Below the pieces are notes generated by a model. That model was given only the letters and a program-made list of their open reading frames with translations, did no database searches and was not told where the DNA came from. Both the position numbers and the translations under genes were made by a program. This document shows positions 32,173 through 39,446 of a stretch of DNA of 39,446 nt, piece after piece (positions within the stretch are counted from its first letter, which is position 1; each line of letters begins with the position of its first letter). The DNA is from JAJRXG01 sp047634015 (lineage in GTDB: Bacteria > Bacteroidota > Bacteroidia > Chitinophagales > Saprospiraceae): positions 1 through 39,446 of the forward strand of contig JBLIDB010000011.1 of NCBI GenBank assembly GCA_047634015.1. Reading direction: 5' to 3'.

Positions 32173-32895
32173 ATGACACCATTTGTAGGGGAAATTATTG
32201 GAACAATGATCCTTATCCTTTTAGGAAACGGAGTAGTTGCGAATATGAGTCTAAAGGACACTTTTGGCAATAACGGAGGTTGGATTGTAATTACATTAGC
32301 TTGGGGATTTGCAGTATATGCAGGTGTAGTAGTCTCAGGAGATGCAAGTGGTGCACATCTGAACCCTGCTGTTACTATTGGCTTAGCGCTTATAGGCAAC
32401 TTTGAATGGAGTGCTGTTCCCATGTATATAGTTGCTCAATTTATTGGTGCTGGTTTAGGTATGATTTTAGTCTGGATCATGTATAAACCGCATTATGATG
32501 CCACAGAAGACGCTGGGGCTATCAGAGGATCTTTTTGTAATACTCCTGCAATAGAGAATACCTTTTCAAACTTGATGAGTGAGGTAATCGGCACTTTTGT
32601 TTTGGTTTATGGCATCATGCATATCACGGGCGCAACAATAGGAGGGGAGTCTGCATCATTGGGTTCTATAGATGCACTTCCAGTGGCGCTGATAGTAGTG
32701 GTAGTGGGAATGTCCCTTGGAGGAACCACAGGATATGCAATTAACCCCGCGAGAGATTTAGGGCCTCGTATTATTCACGCTATTCTACCCATTCCTCATA
32801 AAGGAGGAAACGGTTGGAATTATTCGTGGATACCTGTTGTAGGTCCTGTACTTGGTGCAGTTATAGCCGCTGGGGTAAAATTGTATATCGGATAA
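32173..32895 (+). CDS. MIP-family channel, glycerol-facilitator type
   Basis: A 240-residue aquaporin-superfamily channel with six transmembrane helices and two NPA half-helices: HLNPAVT (NPA at 64-66) and AINPARDLGPR (NPA at 191-193). Asp195 directly after NPAR is the residue typical of glycerol facilitators (GlpF) rather than water-only aquaporins, so it probably passes glycerol or small polyols. The insertion with TGATIGGESASLGSIDALP resembles GlpF extracellular loops. No glpK or glpD is adjacent; it is instead coupled to a sugar-porter gene 6 bases upstream. It ends 8 bases from the convergent SDR gene. Confidence 0.93.
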   Translation: MTPFVGEIIGTMILILLGNGVVANMSLKDTFGNNGGWIVITLAWGFAVYAGVVVSGDASGAHLNPAVTIGLALIGNFEWSAVPMYIVAQFIGAGLGMILVWIMYKPHYDATEDAGAIRGSFCNTPAIENTFSNLMSEVIGTFVLVYGIMHITGATIGGESASLGSIDALPVALIVVVVGMSLGGTTGYAINPARDLGPRIIHAILPIPHKGGNGWNYSWIPVVGPVLGAVIAAGVKLYIG

Positions 32896-32902
32896 GCGCT
32901 GA

Positions 32903-33658
32903 TTAGGCAGTCTGACCACCGTCAATAGGAAGGCACAATCCTGTGATAAACGAGCTATTAGGATCACACAACCATTCTATAGCACTTACAATATCTTGTG
33001 TTTCGCCGTACCTTCCCAGTGGAATAGTATGGACAAGCTTAGCGCGAAGTTCTTCTTTGAATCTGAACATGTTTTCTAACATTGGTGAGTTCGTGAAAAC
33101 CGGACATACGGCGTTTACTCGAATACTATCACTGGCATATTCGAGAGCTGCAGTTTTTGTTAAGCCAATCACTGCGTGTTTACTTGCAACGTACGCCGCT
33201 TGTCTTGGGAGTCCTTTAAGTCCAGCAATAGAGGCTACATTGACAATGGTGCCTGATTTTTGGGCAGACATGTATTTTAATTCTTCCTTCATGCAATAGA
33301 AAACTCCTGACTGGTTTACGGCAATTACGCTATCCCAATCCTCCAAAGTATGTTTTGCCGTTTTCGCAGGTGTCGTACCTCCTACACCTGCATTATTAAG
33401 TGCTATATCAAGACTCCCTAATTCTAAATGTACATTGCTAATTACTTTTTCAACTTGATCATATTTCGAAACATCGAGTTGATATGCCCAGGCTTTGGAG
33501 CCTGCCTCTTCAATCATATGTGCGGTTTCTTGGGCACCGGTTATATTCCAATCGGCAATTACAACTTTTGCCCCCTTTTTTGCGAAGGTTATAGCTGCAT
33601 TCCTGCCGATACCTGATGCTCCTCCAGTAATAAAAACAACTTTATTTTCAAATTTCAT
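32903..33658 (-). CDS. SDR family oxidoreductase (glucose/polyol dehydrogenase-like)
   Basis: A 251-residue classical SDR: TGGASGIG at 11-18, NNAG at 88-91 and the catalytic Ser143, Tyr156 and Lys160 (NVASIAG, YVASK). Asp36 after the second strand (VVIADWN) favours NAD+. The C-terminus LCDPNSSFITGLCLPIDGGQTA is typical of the FabG/glucose 1-dehydrogenase branch. A segment before the substrate loop reads VNAVCPVFTNSPML, where VCPGxxxTPM is usual (Val for Gly, Asn for Thr-Pro spacing). It is convergent with the GlpF-like channel gene and 32 bases downstream of the MaoC gene on the minus strand, so it may belong to either a lipid or a polyol pathway. The substrate is unknown. Confidence 0.92.
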   Translation of the reverse strand: MKFENKVVFITGGASGIGRNAAITFAKKGAKVVIADWNITGAQETAHMIEEAGSKAWAYQLDVSKYDQVEKVISNVHLELGSLDIALNNAGVGGTTPAKTAKHTLEDWDSVIAVNQSGVFYCMKEELKYMSAQKSGTIVNVASIAGLKGLPRQAAYVASKHAVIGLTKTAALEYASDSIRVNAVCPVFTNSPMLENMFRFKEELRAKLVHTIPLGRYGETQDIVSAIEWLCDPNSSFITGLCLPIDGGQTA

Positions 33659-33690
33659 TTTTCCTATTTTATAGTGAAAGAATGGTTGAC

Positions 33691-34146
33691 CTATTCAAAT
33701 ATTAGCGAAAGCATTTCAGCTACGCATGCGGGCTTCACGACTCCTTCAATTTCAATTGTGCATATCCAAGTGATTTTTACTCCTCCTGAGGCTTGGTCTT
33801 CTACATTGTTAATCGTTGTATGACAACGCAGCTTACTTCCTACAGGAACATGATGTGGGAACCTTACTTTGTTGAGACCATAGTTCACACCCATTTTGGC
33901 ACTTTCTATAAGTACAGATTGCTCCATGAACATAGGAAGTAAAGACAAAGAATAAAACCCATGAGCTATAGCGCCACCAAAAGGAGATTCCTTTTGCGCT
34001 CTTTCTGGATCCGTATGAATCCACTGGTAGTCCTTGGTGCATTCTGCAAATTGATTAACAAGATCTTGCGTCACTTCAAACCAATCGGATAGAATAGCTT
34101 CGCCTTTTATTTGCTTCAATTCAGCGATATCTTTTATCTTTTTCAT
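33691..34146 (-). CDS. MaoC-family (R)-enoyl-CoA hydratase-like protein
   Basis: A 151-residue single hot-dog domain. The start is the ATG at 34146 (MKKIKDIAELKQIKG); a longer frame reaches 34224 but adds a non-family N-terminus. The hydratase signature is DWFEVTQDLVNQFAECTKDYQWIHTD (DWFEVTQDLVNQFAE, CTKDYQWIHTD) then GGAIAHGFYSLSLLP, including the catalytic Asp/His pair in the QWIHTDPERA region. It resembles the NodN/MaoC-dehydratase type, which adds water to trans-2-enoyl-CoA. It lies 32 bases upstream of the SDR and downstream of crtZ on the same strand; a beta-oxidation or fatty-acid/PHA-linked role is an inference. Confidence 0.92.
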   Translation of the reverse strand: MKKIKDIAELKQIKGEAILSDWFEVTQDLVNQFAECTKDYQWIHTDPERAQKESPFGGAIAHGFYSLSLLPMFMEQSVLIESAKMGVNYGLNKVRFPHHVPVGSKLRCHTTINNVEDQASGGVKITWICTIEIEGVVKPACVAEMLSLIFE

Positions 34147-34252
34147 ATCTATTACTTTAGTTGCTCTAAATATAGACTGCAAACGAGAATTTATACCTCT
34201 CAGGAAAGGATAAAATATTGGCAATATAGATTACAAAGAAAGCAACTTGATC

Positions 34253-34744
34253 TTACACAGCATCCATCGCTCTGCGATCGGCATTCTTCTTAAAGTATTT
34301 TGGATCTACAACAAGAAGTCCAAATGAATCGCAACCTTCTTTGGTATGGATAGCATGATGACTACCATGAGCCTTTAGAATAGCTCGTGAGAACTTATTG
34401 TCAAGACGCTTAAACCAATTAAATCGTTGATGGATATAAACATCATGAATGAGGAAGTAAGTAAGTCCATACAGTGAGATTCCGATCCCGACGAAGAGAA
34501 ACCATCTATAATCCAAGTAGAGCGAACCTATGATGTAGGAAAACATACTAGGGATTGCAAAAACGATAAAGAAAAGATCATTTTTCTCCCAGAAGCCTTG
34601 CTTTTCGTATTTGGGTTTGTGGTGATCTTCATGCCATGACCACAACCATCCATGCATAAGCCATCTATGAGAAGCCCAAGCGACAAATTCCATTCCGACG
34701 TAAGCGGATAAAACAACCAATGCGTAAAGTAAAGTTGAAGACAT
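34253..34744 (-). CDS. crtZ: Beta-carotene hydroxylase (CrtZ type)
   Basis: A 163-residue membrane di-iron hydroxylase with four histidine boxes: SHRWLMHG (His26, His31), WHEDHH (His38, His41-42), HDVYIHQR (His100, His105) and HGSHHAIH (His126, His129-130, His133). About four transmembrane helices surround them. Spacing and length match CrtZ, which hydroxylates the 3 and 3' carbons of beta-carotene to give cryptoxanthin/zeaxanthin. No other carotenoid gene (crtB, crtI, crtY) is in the window, so the rest of the pathway is elsewhere. The gene is followed after 106 bases by the MaoC gene. A TAnnTTTG element abuts the start codon (34749). Confidence 0.93.
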   Translation of the reverse strand: MSSTLLYALVVLSAYVGMEFVAWASHRWLMHGWLWSWHEDHHKPKYEKQGFWEKNDLFFIVFAIPSMFSYIIGSLYLDYRWFLFVGIGISLYGLTYFLIHDVYIHQRFNWFKRLDNKFSRAILKAHGSHHAIHTKEGCDSFGLLVVDPKYFKKNADRRAMDAV

Positions 34745-34748
34745 CCCT

Positions 34749-34756
34749 CAAAAATA
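34749..34756 (-). promoter_or_regulatory. Candidate -7 element abutting crtZ
   Basis: On the minus strand TATTTTTG fits TAnnTTTG, with its G 4 bases before the crtZ ATG. Transcription would start at or beside the ATG. No TTG is found at the expected -33 distance. Similar to the site before yigZ. Confidence 0.28.
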
Positions 34757-34790
34757 ATAGACTTTTGCGATTCTTTACGAATAAGTATAG

Positions 34791-36692
34791 TTAATCATAT
34801 AAAGAAACCCTACTAACTTCCTTTCTTGCTTTACTCCTTATCAATGGTAATTCAACAAAGAACTCTGTGCCTTCATCAGGAATAGAGTTAAAATGTATTC
34901 TGCCACCCATACTGTCAAGCATATTAGCAGAAATAGCGAGACCTAAGCCTGAACCATTTGATTTAGTCGTAAACCGAGGTTTAAAAATATGATCTTGTTC
35001 AGACCTTGCTATGCCAACTCCGTTATCTCGGACACTAATAATCGCTTTATTTTCTTGTTTATAGAGCATGAGTTCAATATGCCCTTTGCGGTCTTCGGGG
35101 ATGGCTTGAATGCTATTTTTAACAATATTATTGAGCACTCTTACGAGTTGATTTTTATCAGCATATACTCCAATGTCATCAATGGGTTCGATGAGATGGA
35201 TGTCCATGTCTTGTCGATTACGAAACAAATCATGAATCGTTTCAACAATATCATTGAGTAGTACTTTTTTATTGTCGGTTTTCGGTAGACTTCCGAAGTT
35301 AGCAAACTCATCTGCTATCTGTTGTAAATTTTCTATTTGGTGCATTAAAGTTCCGCACATACGTACCGTTCTCTCATCTTCTTTTGAATCCCCCAGCGTC
35401 ATTTGAAGATGCTGTAGACTCAGTTTCATTGGCGTAAGCGGATTTTTGATTTCATGGGCTACTTGCTTTGCCATTTCGCGCCAAGCATTATCCCTTTCTA
35501 TTTCTGCAAGTTGAGAGGCATTTGTTTCAAGTTGTTCAATCATAGAATTGTACTCTTGAATCAAATATCCAATCTCGTCCGATCCCTGCCATGAGATCTT
35601 TTTGTTATTCTTATTAAGTTTTACTTCTTTGAGTGTTTTACCTAAAGCCAATAGGGGGTTACGGATGTATTGTGATAGGCTAAATGAAATTGCAAAGCCA
35701 ATTAGGAAGAGGAAAACATATGTACTCAGTAAGGCTTGAGTGAATTTTGCAGTAAGGTCATATCCATGGGTACCGGGCTGGAGGTTAAATTGATGTACCG
35801 ATACTATTCCTATAGTAATAAAACTAAATATTAAGGTCAACAAAATAGAAAGTTGAATCCTGCTCCGAAGATGTAAGCTATTACCATAGTTGAATTCCCA
35901 TTCAGCAGGTAGCAAGTTGTTTTTATTATTTAGAATACCATAAACACTATAAAGAAATCCACACAGAACAAATATTATTGAAAAGACAGTAAAAGCAGAA
36001 AGTAGTTCTAAAGGCTTAGAAGGTATGCTTACATAATTATTATATACGAAGACTATGTAGATGCTTAGAAATGAACCTAAGATTATAGTCCATACGACAA
36101 GCCAGATTAGATTGGCCTTTTTCTGGTCTATAAATAAGTCAATCAACAAAGAATATATTAAGAATGATATTGCAATTACGGAGGTAGATCGAAGATCAGC
36201 TCCCATGAAAGCTGTTACCAATAATGTAGAACAGATATAAAAAAGTAATCTCTCATGGATGAGTGCACTGGCTAAAATTCTCTTTTGGTAGGAGTATAAT
36301 AAAATATGTAGACCATGCATCGCAATAAGAGATACAACTAATGTAATAATTGGTCCTATTTCCAAGCTAAGTAGGCCTGAAATAGATAGCCACTCCATTA
36401 CGACTATTCCCCTAACACTAATTAGGAAAGCGACGACAATTGCGCCAGATAATAATCCTGAACAAATACGTAGCGCAATCGGAGAAAGAGTTCTGAAAAA
36501 AGAGAACTCACTCTTGTGTTGCAAGATTAATGCGGAAGGAAGCAACAGTAATAAATATGGCAATGAGGCATATGTTAAGATGCTATTCACCTTAAGGCCA
36601 AGAAATGTAAGAAGAGATAAGGCGATTAGAAAAATCGTTATATTATCTGTGGTAAGATAATGCCTCGCCTGAGATTTGATGTAGTTAATCAT
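34791..36692 (-). CDS. NtrY-like membrane sensor histidine kinase
   Basis: A 633-residue protein. The N-terminal ~345 residues are very hydrophobic, with roughly ten transmembrane helices in two blocks. A HAMP-like linker follows (~345-395; NPLLALGKTLKEV, DEIGYLIQEYNSMIEQL). HisKA has His413 in QVAHEIKNPLTPMKLSLQHL. HATPase_c follows with the N box NIVKNSIQAI, G1 box DNGVGIA and G2 box GSGLGLAISANML. HEIKNPLTPMKLS is the NtrY/GHKL-kinase style. All catalytic blocks are intact. No response regulator lies beside it, so it is an orphan in this window, and the large membrane domain has no recognisable ligand pocket. Upstream is 179 bases without a gene, then porT; downstream is crtZ. Confidence 0.93.
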   Translation of the reverse strand: MINYIKSQARHYLTTDNITIFLIALSLLTFLGLKVNSILTYASLPYLLLLLPSALILQHKSEFSFFRTLSPIALRICSGLLSGAIVVAFLISVRGIVVMEWLSISGLLSLEIGPIITLVVSLIAMHGLHILLYSYQKRILASALIHERLLFYICSTLLVTAFMGADLRSTSVIAISFLIYSLLIDLFIDQKKANLIWLVVWTIILGSFLSIYIVFVYNNYVSIPSKPLELLSAFTVFSIIFVLCGFLYSVYGILNNKNNLLPAEWEFNYGNSLHLRSRIQLSILLTLIFSFITIGIVSVHQFNLQPGTHGYDLTAKFTQALLSTYVFLFLIGFAISFSLSQYIRNPLLALGKTLKEVKLNKNNKKISWQGSDEIGYLIQEYNSMIEQLETNASQLAEIERDNAWREMAKQVAHEIKNPLTPMKLSLQHLQMTLGDSKEDERTVRMCGTLMHQIENLQQIADEFANFGSLPKTDNKKVLLNDIVETIHDLFRNRQDMDIHLIEPIDDIGVYADKNQLVRVLNNIVKNSIQAIPEDRKGHIELMLYKQENKAIISVRDNGVGIARSEQDHIFKPRFTTKSNGSGLGLAISANMLDSMGGRIHFNSIPDEGTEFFVELPLIRSKARKEVSRVSLYD

Positions 36693-36871
36693 TGATTAGA
36701 AGACCTTTAAACATTAAAGATAAACATAATATGTGTAAACGACATATATGTGGCTTTGTTATCCAAGCTCTCTAATCGAAAATCATACACAAAGGATGAC
36801 CTATAGGCATAAAGCTAAATTATACTTCAAATATGCCTTAGAAATAAAATAGTGGGAAATAAAATTCGTGT

Positions 36872-37573
36872 TTACCCTTCGAAGTGAAATGAAAGCGTGA
36901 ATACTTGCGACGTAAGTTTCTCTAAGACAGTAGATTCTATGATTTGATTATTGTACAGAAGCGTATTAGTAATACCTCGACTGAATTTTATTTCTGGGGA
37001 AAAAATAAAGTATGGCAGAAAAAACTGCATTCCGAATCCCACTTCCGCTTGGAAGTCATGTGGAGAAATTTTTATAAACTCATCAGCCATTCGTGTTTCA
37101 GAATTACTGGCTACATCGTACGAGTAGTTTATTCCAGCAATTACAAATGCGCGCTTATCTTTATAAGGGGCTGACTTGTATCGTATGTGAAAAGGAAGTT
37201 CCACAAAAATGGATTCAACTGTAGTCCTATTATTAGTGTTAAAATCTAAGTACCGGGTTGCAAAGGTAAATCCAGGCAATACTCTAAAATCGAAATATTC
37301 TCCAAATTTATAATTGATAATACCATGTACATTAAACCCTGGCCCTGGAACTCCGAGAGCGGATATTATGTCAGGATTTCCAATGAATTCCTTAGAATGG
37401 AATACTCTATGTCTCGAAGAATTAAACCCCAGAGAAATTCCAAAGTAGTACTCTTTAGAACTGTATTCCTGATAGTTCACACTTTTCTTGCTTACCTGAC
37501 TGAAGGCAGGGCTAAAACAAAATAAAGAACATATAGCAAGTGATGCTACTTTTCTCCTACATACAAACAACAT
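36872..37573 (-). CDS. porT: PorT-family outer-membrane beta-barrel protein (type IX secretion)
   Basis: The start chosen is the ATG at 37573 (MLFVCRRKVASLAICSLFC), giving 233 residues with a signal peptide ending AFSQ; a longer frame to 37603 is possible. The body is an outer-membrane barrel with KEYYFGISLGFNSSRHRVFHS, FDFRVLPGFTFATRYLDF, AGINYSYD, GFGMQFFLPYFIFSPEIKF and a terminal VFTLSFHFEG. This matches PorT, a T9SS component needed for gliding and protease secretion in Porphyromonas and Flavobacterium. The gene overlaps the end of ubiE by 28 bases; the ubiE-porT order is one I recall as conserved in Bacteroidota. It fits with the type B sorting-domain cargo at the start of the window. 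Confidence 0.9.
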   Translation of the reverse strand: MLFVCRRKVASLAICSLFCFSPAFSQVSKKSVNYQEYSSKEYYFGISLGFNSSRHRVFHSKEFIGNPDIISALGVPGPGFNVHGIINYKFGEYFDFRVLPGFTFATRYLDFNTNNRTTVESIFVELPFHIRYKSAPYKDKRAFVIAGINYSYDVASNSETRMADEFIKISPHDFQAEVGFGMQFFLPYFIFSPEIKFSRGITNTLLYNNQIIESTVLEKLTSQVFTLSFHFEG

Positions 37574-38280
37574 ATACCAAAACTGAGTGATTCCCATCTG
37601 CAATTTTTGAACCCTATACCTTCCATGATTTTTTGCATTTCTCCATAATCAGGAAATGCTTGAACCGATTCGTATAAATAACGATAGGCACTTTGATCTT
37701 TTGAAAAAACCTTGCCAATAACTGGCAAAATCATGTTGAAGTACAGATTAAACAGTTGCTTAATCGGAAATATTGTTGGTTTTGAGAACTCAAGTATAAA
37801 CAAAGGCGCTCCAGGTTTACTAACTCTATAGAGTTCTGAGAGTCCTAACTCAAGATTTTCAAAATTTCTAACCCCAAATGCTACCATACTAGCATCAAAC
37901 GTATCATTCTCATGTTGAATATTCTCGCTATCTCCGGTTTTTAAAGTGACTTGAGTCTTAAGGTCTTTTTTTACGACCTTTTTAAGGCCCATTTTAATCA
38001 TATTGGTTGATAAGTCTATTCCGGTGATATGAGACCCCGGGATTTTACGAGCAGCCATTACGGCAAGATCTGCAGTCCCAGTCGCCATGTCAAGAATATG
38101 AGATGGATTATATGATTTGAGTTGCTTTATTAATTTCTTTCTCCATGCAATGTCAACACCCATTGATAGGGCCCGATTCAGAATATCATAGCGCCAAGCT
38201 ACATTATCAAACATTTTTTCGATTTGAGCCTTTTTACTGGCACCATCTCCGTAAGGTGTAACTGTTTTGGACTTATTCAT
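37546..38280 (-). CDS. ubiE: Demethylmenaquinone methyltransferase UbiE/MenG
   Basis: Start at ATG 38280 (MNKSKTVTPYGDGASKKAQ); a longer frame to 38325 would run over the promoter. This gives 244 residues. SAM-dependent class I methyltransferase: FDNVAWRYDILNRALSMGVD (family signature 1), motif I ILDMATGTADLAV at ~62-74, GIDLSTNMI, FGVRNF at ~135 and the signature RVSKPGAPLFILEFSKP. It converts demethylmenaquinone to menaquinone, the respiratory quinone expected in this phylum. The C-terminus (SFGICCLYVGEK) overlaps the porT start by 28 bases, so the two are translationally coupled. It has the best promoter in the window (38298-38325). Confidence 0.95.
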   Translation of the reverse strand: MNKSKTVTPYGDGASKKAQIEKMFDNVAWRYDILNRALSMGVDIAWRKKLIKQLKSYNPSHILDMATGTADLAVMAARKIPGSHITGIDLSTNMIKMGLKKVVKKDLKTQVTLKTGDSENIQHENDTFDASMVAFGVRNFENLELGLSELYRVSKPGAPLFILEFSKPTIFPIKQLFNLYFNMILPVIGKVFSKDQSAYRYLYESVQAFPDYGEMQKIMEGIGFKNCRWESLSFGICCLYVGEK

Positions 38281-38297
38281 GGGCTGAATTAATACAT

Positions 38298-38325
38298 CAA
38301 ATTTAAAAAGGTAAATATGCTCCAA
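38298..38325 (-). promoter_or_regulatory. Bacteroidota-type promoter of ubiE-porT (-33 TTG, 17 bases, -7 TAAATTTG)
   Basis: On the minus strand TTG (38325-38323), a 17-base spacer and TAAATTTG (38305-38298) match the full TTG-N(17-23)-TAnnTTTG pattern. The G is 17 bases before the ubiE ATG at 38280, giving a leader of about ten bases. It is the only site here with both elements at the right distance. Confidence 0.62.
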
Positions 38326-38598
38326 ATGGCACCAAAATTTAGTTTTTCAGTGTGAAATTTTAAGAATTAATTACAATTCTCTCCTTAAGTAAAGAAGGAA
38401 ATTTTGAATATGTTTTGCTTAGAGAGATTTTAGGGGAATTAATGACAATTTATTTAATATATAAGTGTATTAATGATGAAGCATTTATATGCGATTATCA
38501 CCATTTAGGTTAAATTTGTCCTTGCATTAAAAATGAGCTGTTTATGATCCTTAAATGGACCTAATAAATGGCTCTAATAGTTAATTGTAAGAAGTTAT
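38326..38598. other. Divergent intergenic region between ubiE and gyrA (no gene seen)
   Basis: With the ubiE leader the gap is 318 bases (38281-38598), the longest in the window. It is strongly A/T-rich, with short A/T runs and no ORF of coding character, no tRNA and no convincing hairpin. It holds the ubiE promoter at its left end and a gyrA -7-like site at 38511. I see no DnaA-box cluster that would indicate an origin. Confidence 0.6.
38511..38518 (+). promoter_or_regulatory. Candidate -7 element for gyrA
   Basis: TAAATTTG, a perfect TAnnTTTG, 80 bases before the gyrA ATG and identical to the ubiE -7 element on the other strand. No TTG lies 17-23 bases upstream. It would give a leader of about 75 bases. 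Confidence 0.42.
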
Positions 38599-39446
38599 AT
38601 GTCAGAAAAAGCGCGGATCATTCCGATCAAGATTGAAGATGAAATGAAATCAGCTTACATTGATTATTCGATGTCGGTTATAGTTTCACGAGCACTTCCA
38701 GATGTTAGGGATGGATTGAAGCCCGTTCATCGTAGAATTCTTTATGCGATGTCAGAACTTGGGCTTACGATGAATAAGCCTCATAAGAAGTCTGCAAGAA
38801 TAGTTGGAGAAGTATTAGGAAAGTATCATCCACATGGTGATACGGCTGTATATGATGCTATGGTTCGGATGGCCCAGGAGTGGAATATGAGATATCCACT
38901 TATCGACAAGCAAGGCAACTTTGGATCAATCGAAGGAGATAATCCGGCGGCCATGCGTTATACGGAGGCAAGATTGGCTCGGATTAGTGATGTTATACTC
39001 AATGATATCAAGAAAGATACGGTCGACTTTTCTTTAAATTTTGATGATTCTTTAAAAGAACCAACGGTGGTTCCTTCAAGGGTACCAACGTTATTGATAA
39101 ATGGAGCTTCTGGTATCGCAGTTGGAATGGCGACTAATATGTTGCCACACAATCTGACAGAAGTAATAAATGCAATTATAGCGACTGTTGATGATCCAGA
39201 GATTGCAATCCAAGGATTGATGGAACATATCACGGGTCCTGATTTTCCTACAGGAGGTGTTATTTACGGAACCGAAGGAATAAAGCTTGCATTTGAGACG
39301 GGGCGTGGAAAAATTGTCCTTAGAGGAACAGCTGAAGTTCAAACCACTAAGGCAGGAAGAGATTACATCGTAATAACTGAGATTCCATACCAAGTGAATC
39401 AATCTACTCTTGAAATCAAGATAAAAGATGCGGTTGAGAGCGAAAA
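38599..39446 (+). CDS. gyrA: DNA gyrase subunit A (5' part; runs off the window)
   Basis: The first 282 complete codons of gyrA, open to the last base. MSEKARIIPIKIEDEMKSAY leads into the breakage-reunion domain: SMSVIVSRALPDVRDGLKPV, HRRILYAM, VGEVLGKYHPHGDTAVYDAM, QGNFGSIEGDNPAAMRYTEARL. Tyr121 is the catalytic residue that forms the covalent link to DNA. The quinolone-determining positions equivalent to E. coli Ser83 and Asp87 are Thr82 and Asp86. TDDPEIAI-type and FPTGGVIYG blocks of the tower domain follow. With GyrB (not in the window) it introduces negative supercoils. Start ATG at 38599 is supported by the family N-terminus. Close to ParC, but the GEVLGKYHPHGD and QGNFGSIEGD forms favour GyrA. 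Confidence 0.95.
   Translation, partial: MSEKARIIPIKIEDEMKSAYIDYSMSVIVSRALPDVRDGLKPVHRRILYAMSELGLTMNKPHKKSARIVGEVLGKYHPHGDTAVYDAMVRMAQEWNMRYPLIDKQGNFGSIEGDNPAAMRYTEARLARISDVILNDIKKDTVDFSLNFDDSLKEPTVVPSRVPTLLINGASGIAVGMATNMLPHNLTEVINAIIATVDDPEIAIQGLMEHITGPDFPTGGVIYGTEGIKLAFETGRGKIVLRGTAEVQTTKAGRDYIVITEIPYQVNQSTLEIKIKDAVESE

Noticed and set aside
31950..32423. 157-codon open frame on the minus strand across the MFS/channel junction
   Set aside because: It lies antisense to two well-supported membrane-protein genes, and its Pro/Ile/Ser-rich composition is what hydrophobic codons give on the opposite strand. No recognisable domain.
36805..36838. 7-bp inverted repeat AGGCATA / TATGCCT between porT and the histidine kinase gene
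   Set aside because: 20-base loop and no T-run on either strand, so it is not a terminator; too short to call an operator.
38326..38598. Possible replication origin beside gyrA
   Set aside because: A/T-rich, but no repeated DnaA-box-like 9-mers and no dnaA, dnaN or gyrB nearby.
38836..38870. Thr at the GyrA position equivalent to E. coli Ser83 as a quinolone-resistance mutation
   Set aside because: Thr at this site is the natural residue in several susceptible bacteria, and the Asp87 equivalent is intact. Nothing here indicates acquired resistance.

Overview
The window is a stretch of core chromosome from a member of the Bacteroidota. The evidence is a type IX secretion (T9SS) type B sorting domain, a PorT homologue, DUF3078, DUF4249 and BT_3928-family proteins, a FecR/ECF sigma/TonB-receptor cassette, many SpII lipoproteins, a NusB with the long Bacteroidota N-terminus, and recurrent TAnnTTTG -7 promoter elements with few Shine-Dalgarno sites. 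The low GC and the style of the sorting domain would suit a Saprospiria or Chitinophagia-like marine lineage, but that placement is a guess. I see no phage, IS element, CRISPR array, tRNA or rRNA.

Layout. 1-1.3 kb: 3' part of a large T9SS-exported surface protein, closed by a clear terminator. 1.5-2.4 kb: DUF3078 protein. 2.4-7.3 kb (minus strand): two gene strings. One is small lipoprotein > mnmD > dicarboxylate/amino-acid symporter. The other is Tudor-like protein > thioredoxin-fold lipoprotein > SDR. 7.5-10.7 kb (plus): mpl, pdhB and an orphan ABC ATPase. 10.7-11.7 kb (minus): deoxynucleoside kinase > MerR regulator. 11.8-13.4 kb (plus): gatC, a MacB/LolD-type ATPase and a PduO-type cobalamin adenosyltransferase. 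13.4-14.7 kb (minus): yigZ > coaE, overlapping by 4 bases. 14.8-21.3 kb (plus): DUF1599, DoxX/BT_3928, nusB, guaA, a PBP-fold lipoprotein and trmH. 21.4-22.2 kb (minus): a sterol-desaturase-family hydroxylase.

22.3-27.8 kb (plus): a cell-surface signalling and uptake locus made of ECF sigma, FecR anti-sigma, STN-containing TonB-dependent receptor and DUF4249 lipoprotein. 27.8-30.7 kb (minus): acyl-CoA dehydrogenase > biotin-dependent carboxylase beta subunit, probably branched-chain or leucine-type catabolism. 30.8-32.9 kb (plus): sugar-porter MFS permease and a GlpF-like channel, 6 bases apart. 32.9-38.3 kb (minus): SDR, MaoC hydratase, CrtZ, an NtrY-like histidine kinase, then ubiE > porT. 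38.6 kb to the end: the 5' part of gyrA.

Most genes are housekeeping. The parts most worth a second look are a 45-residue lipoprotein overlapping the TTG start of mnmD, a conserved uncharacterised protein with a PcrA/UvrD-like Tudor domain, the DUF4249/TonB signalling locus, the PBP-fold lipoprotein overlapping guaA, the orphan CcmA-like ATPase, and four genes whose reading frames force non-ATG starts. I found no convincing multi-gene system of a wholly new type.
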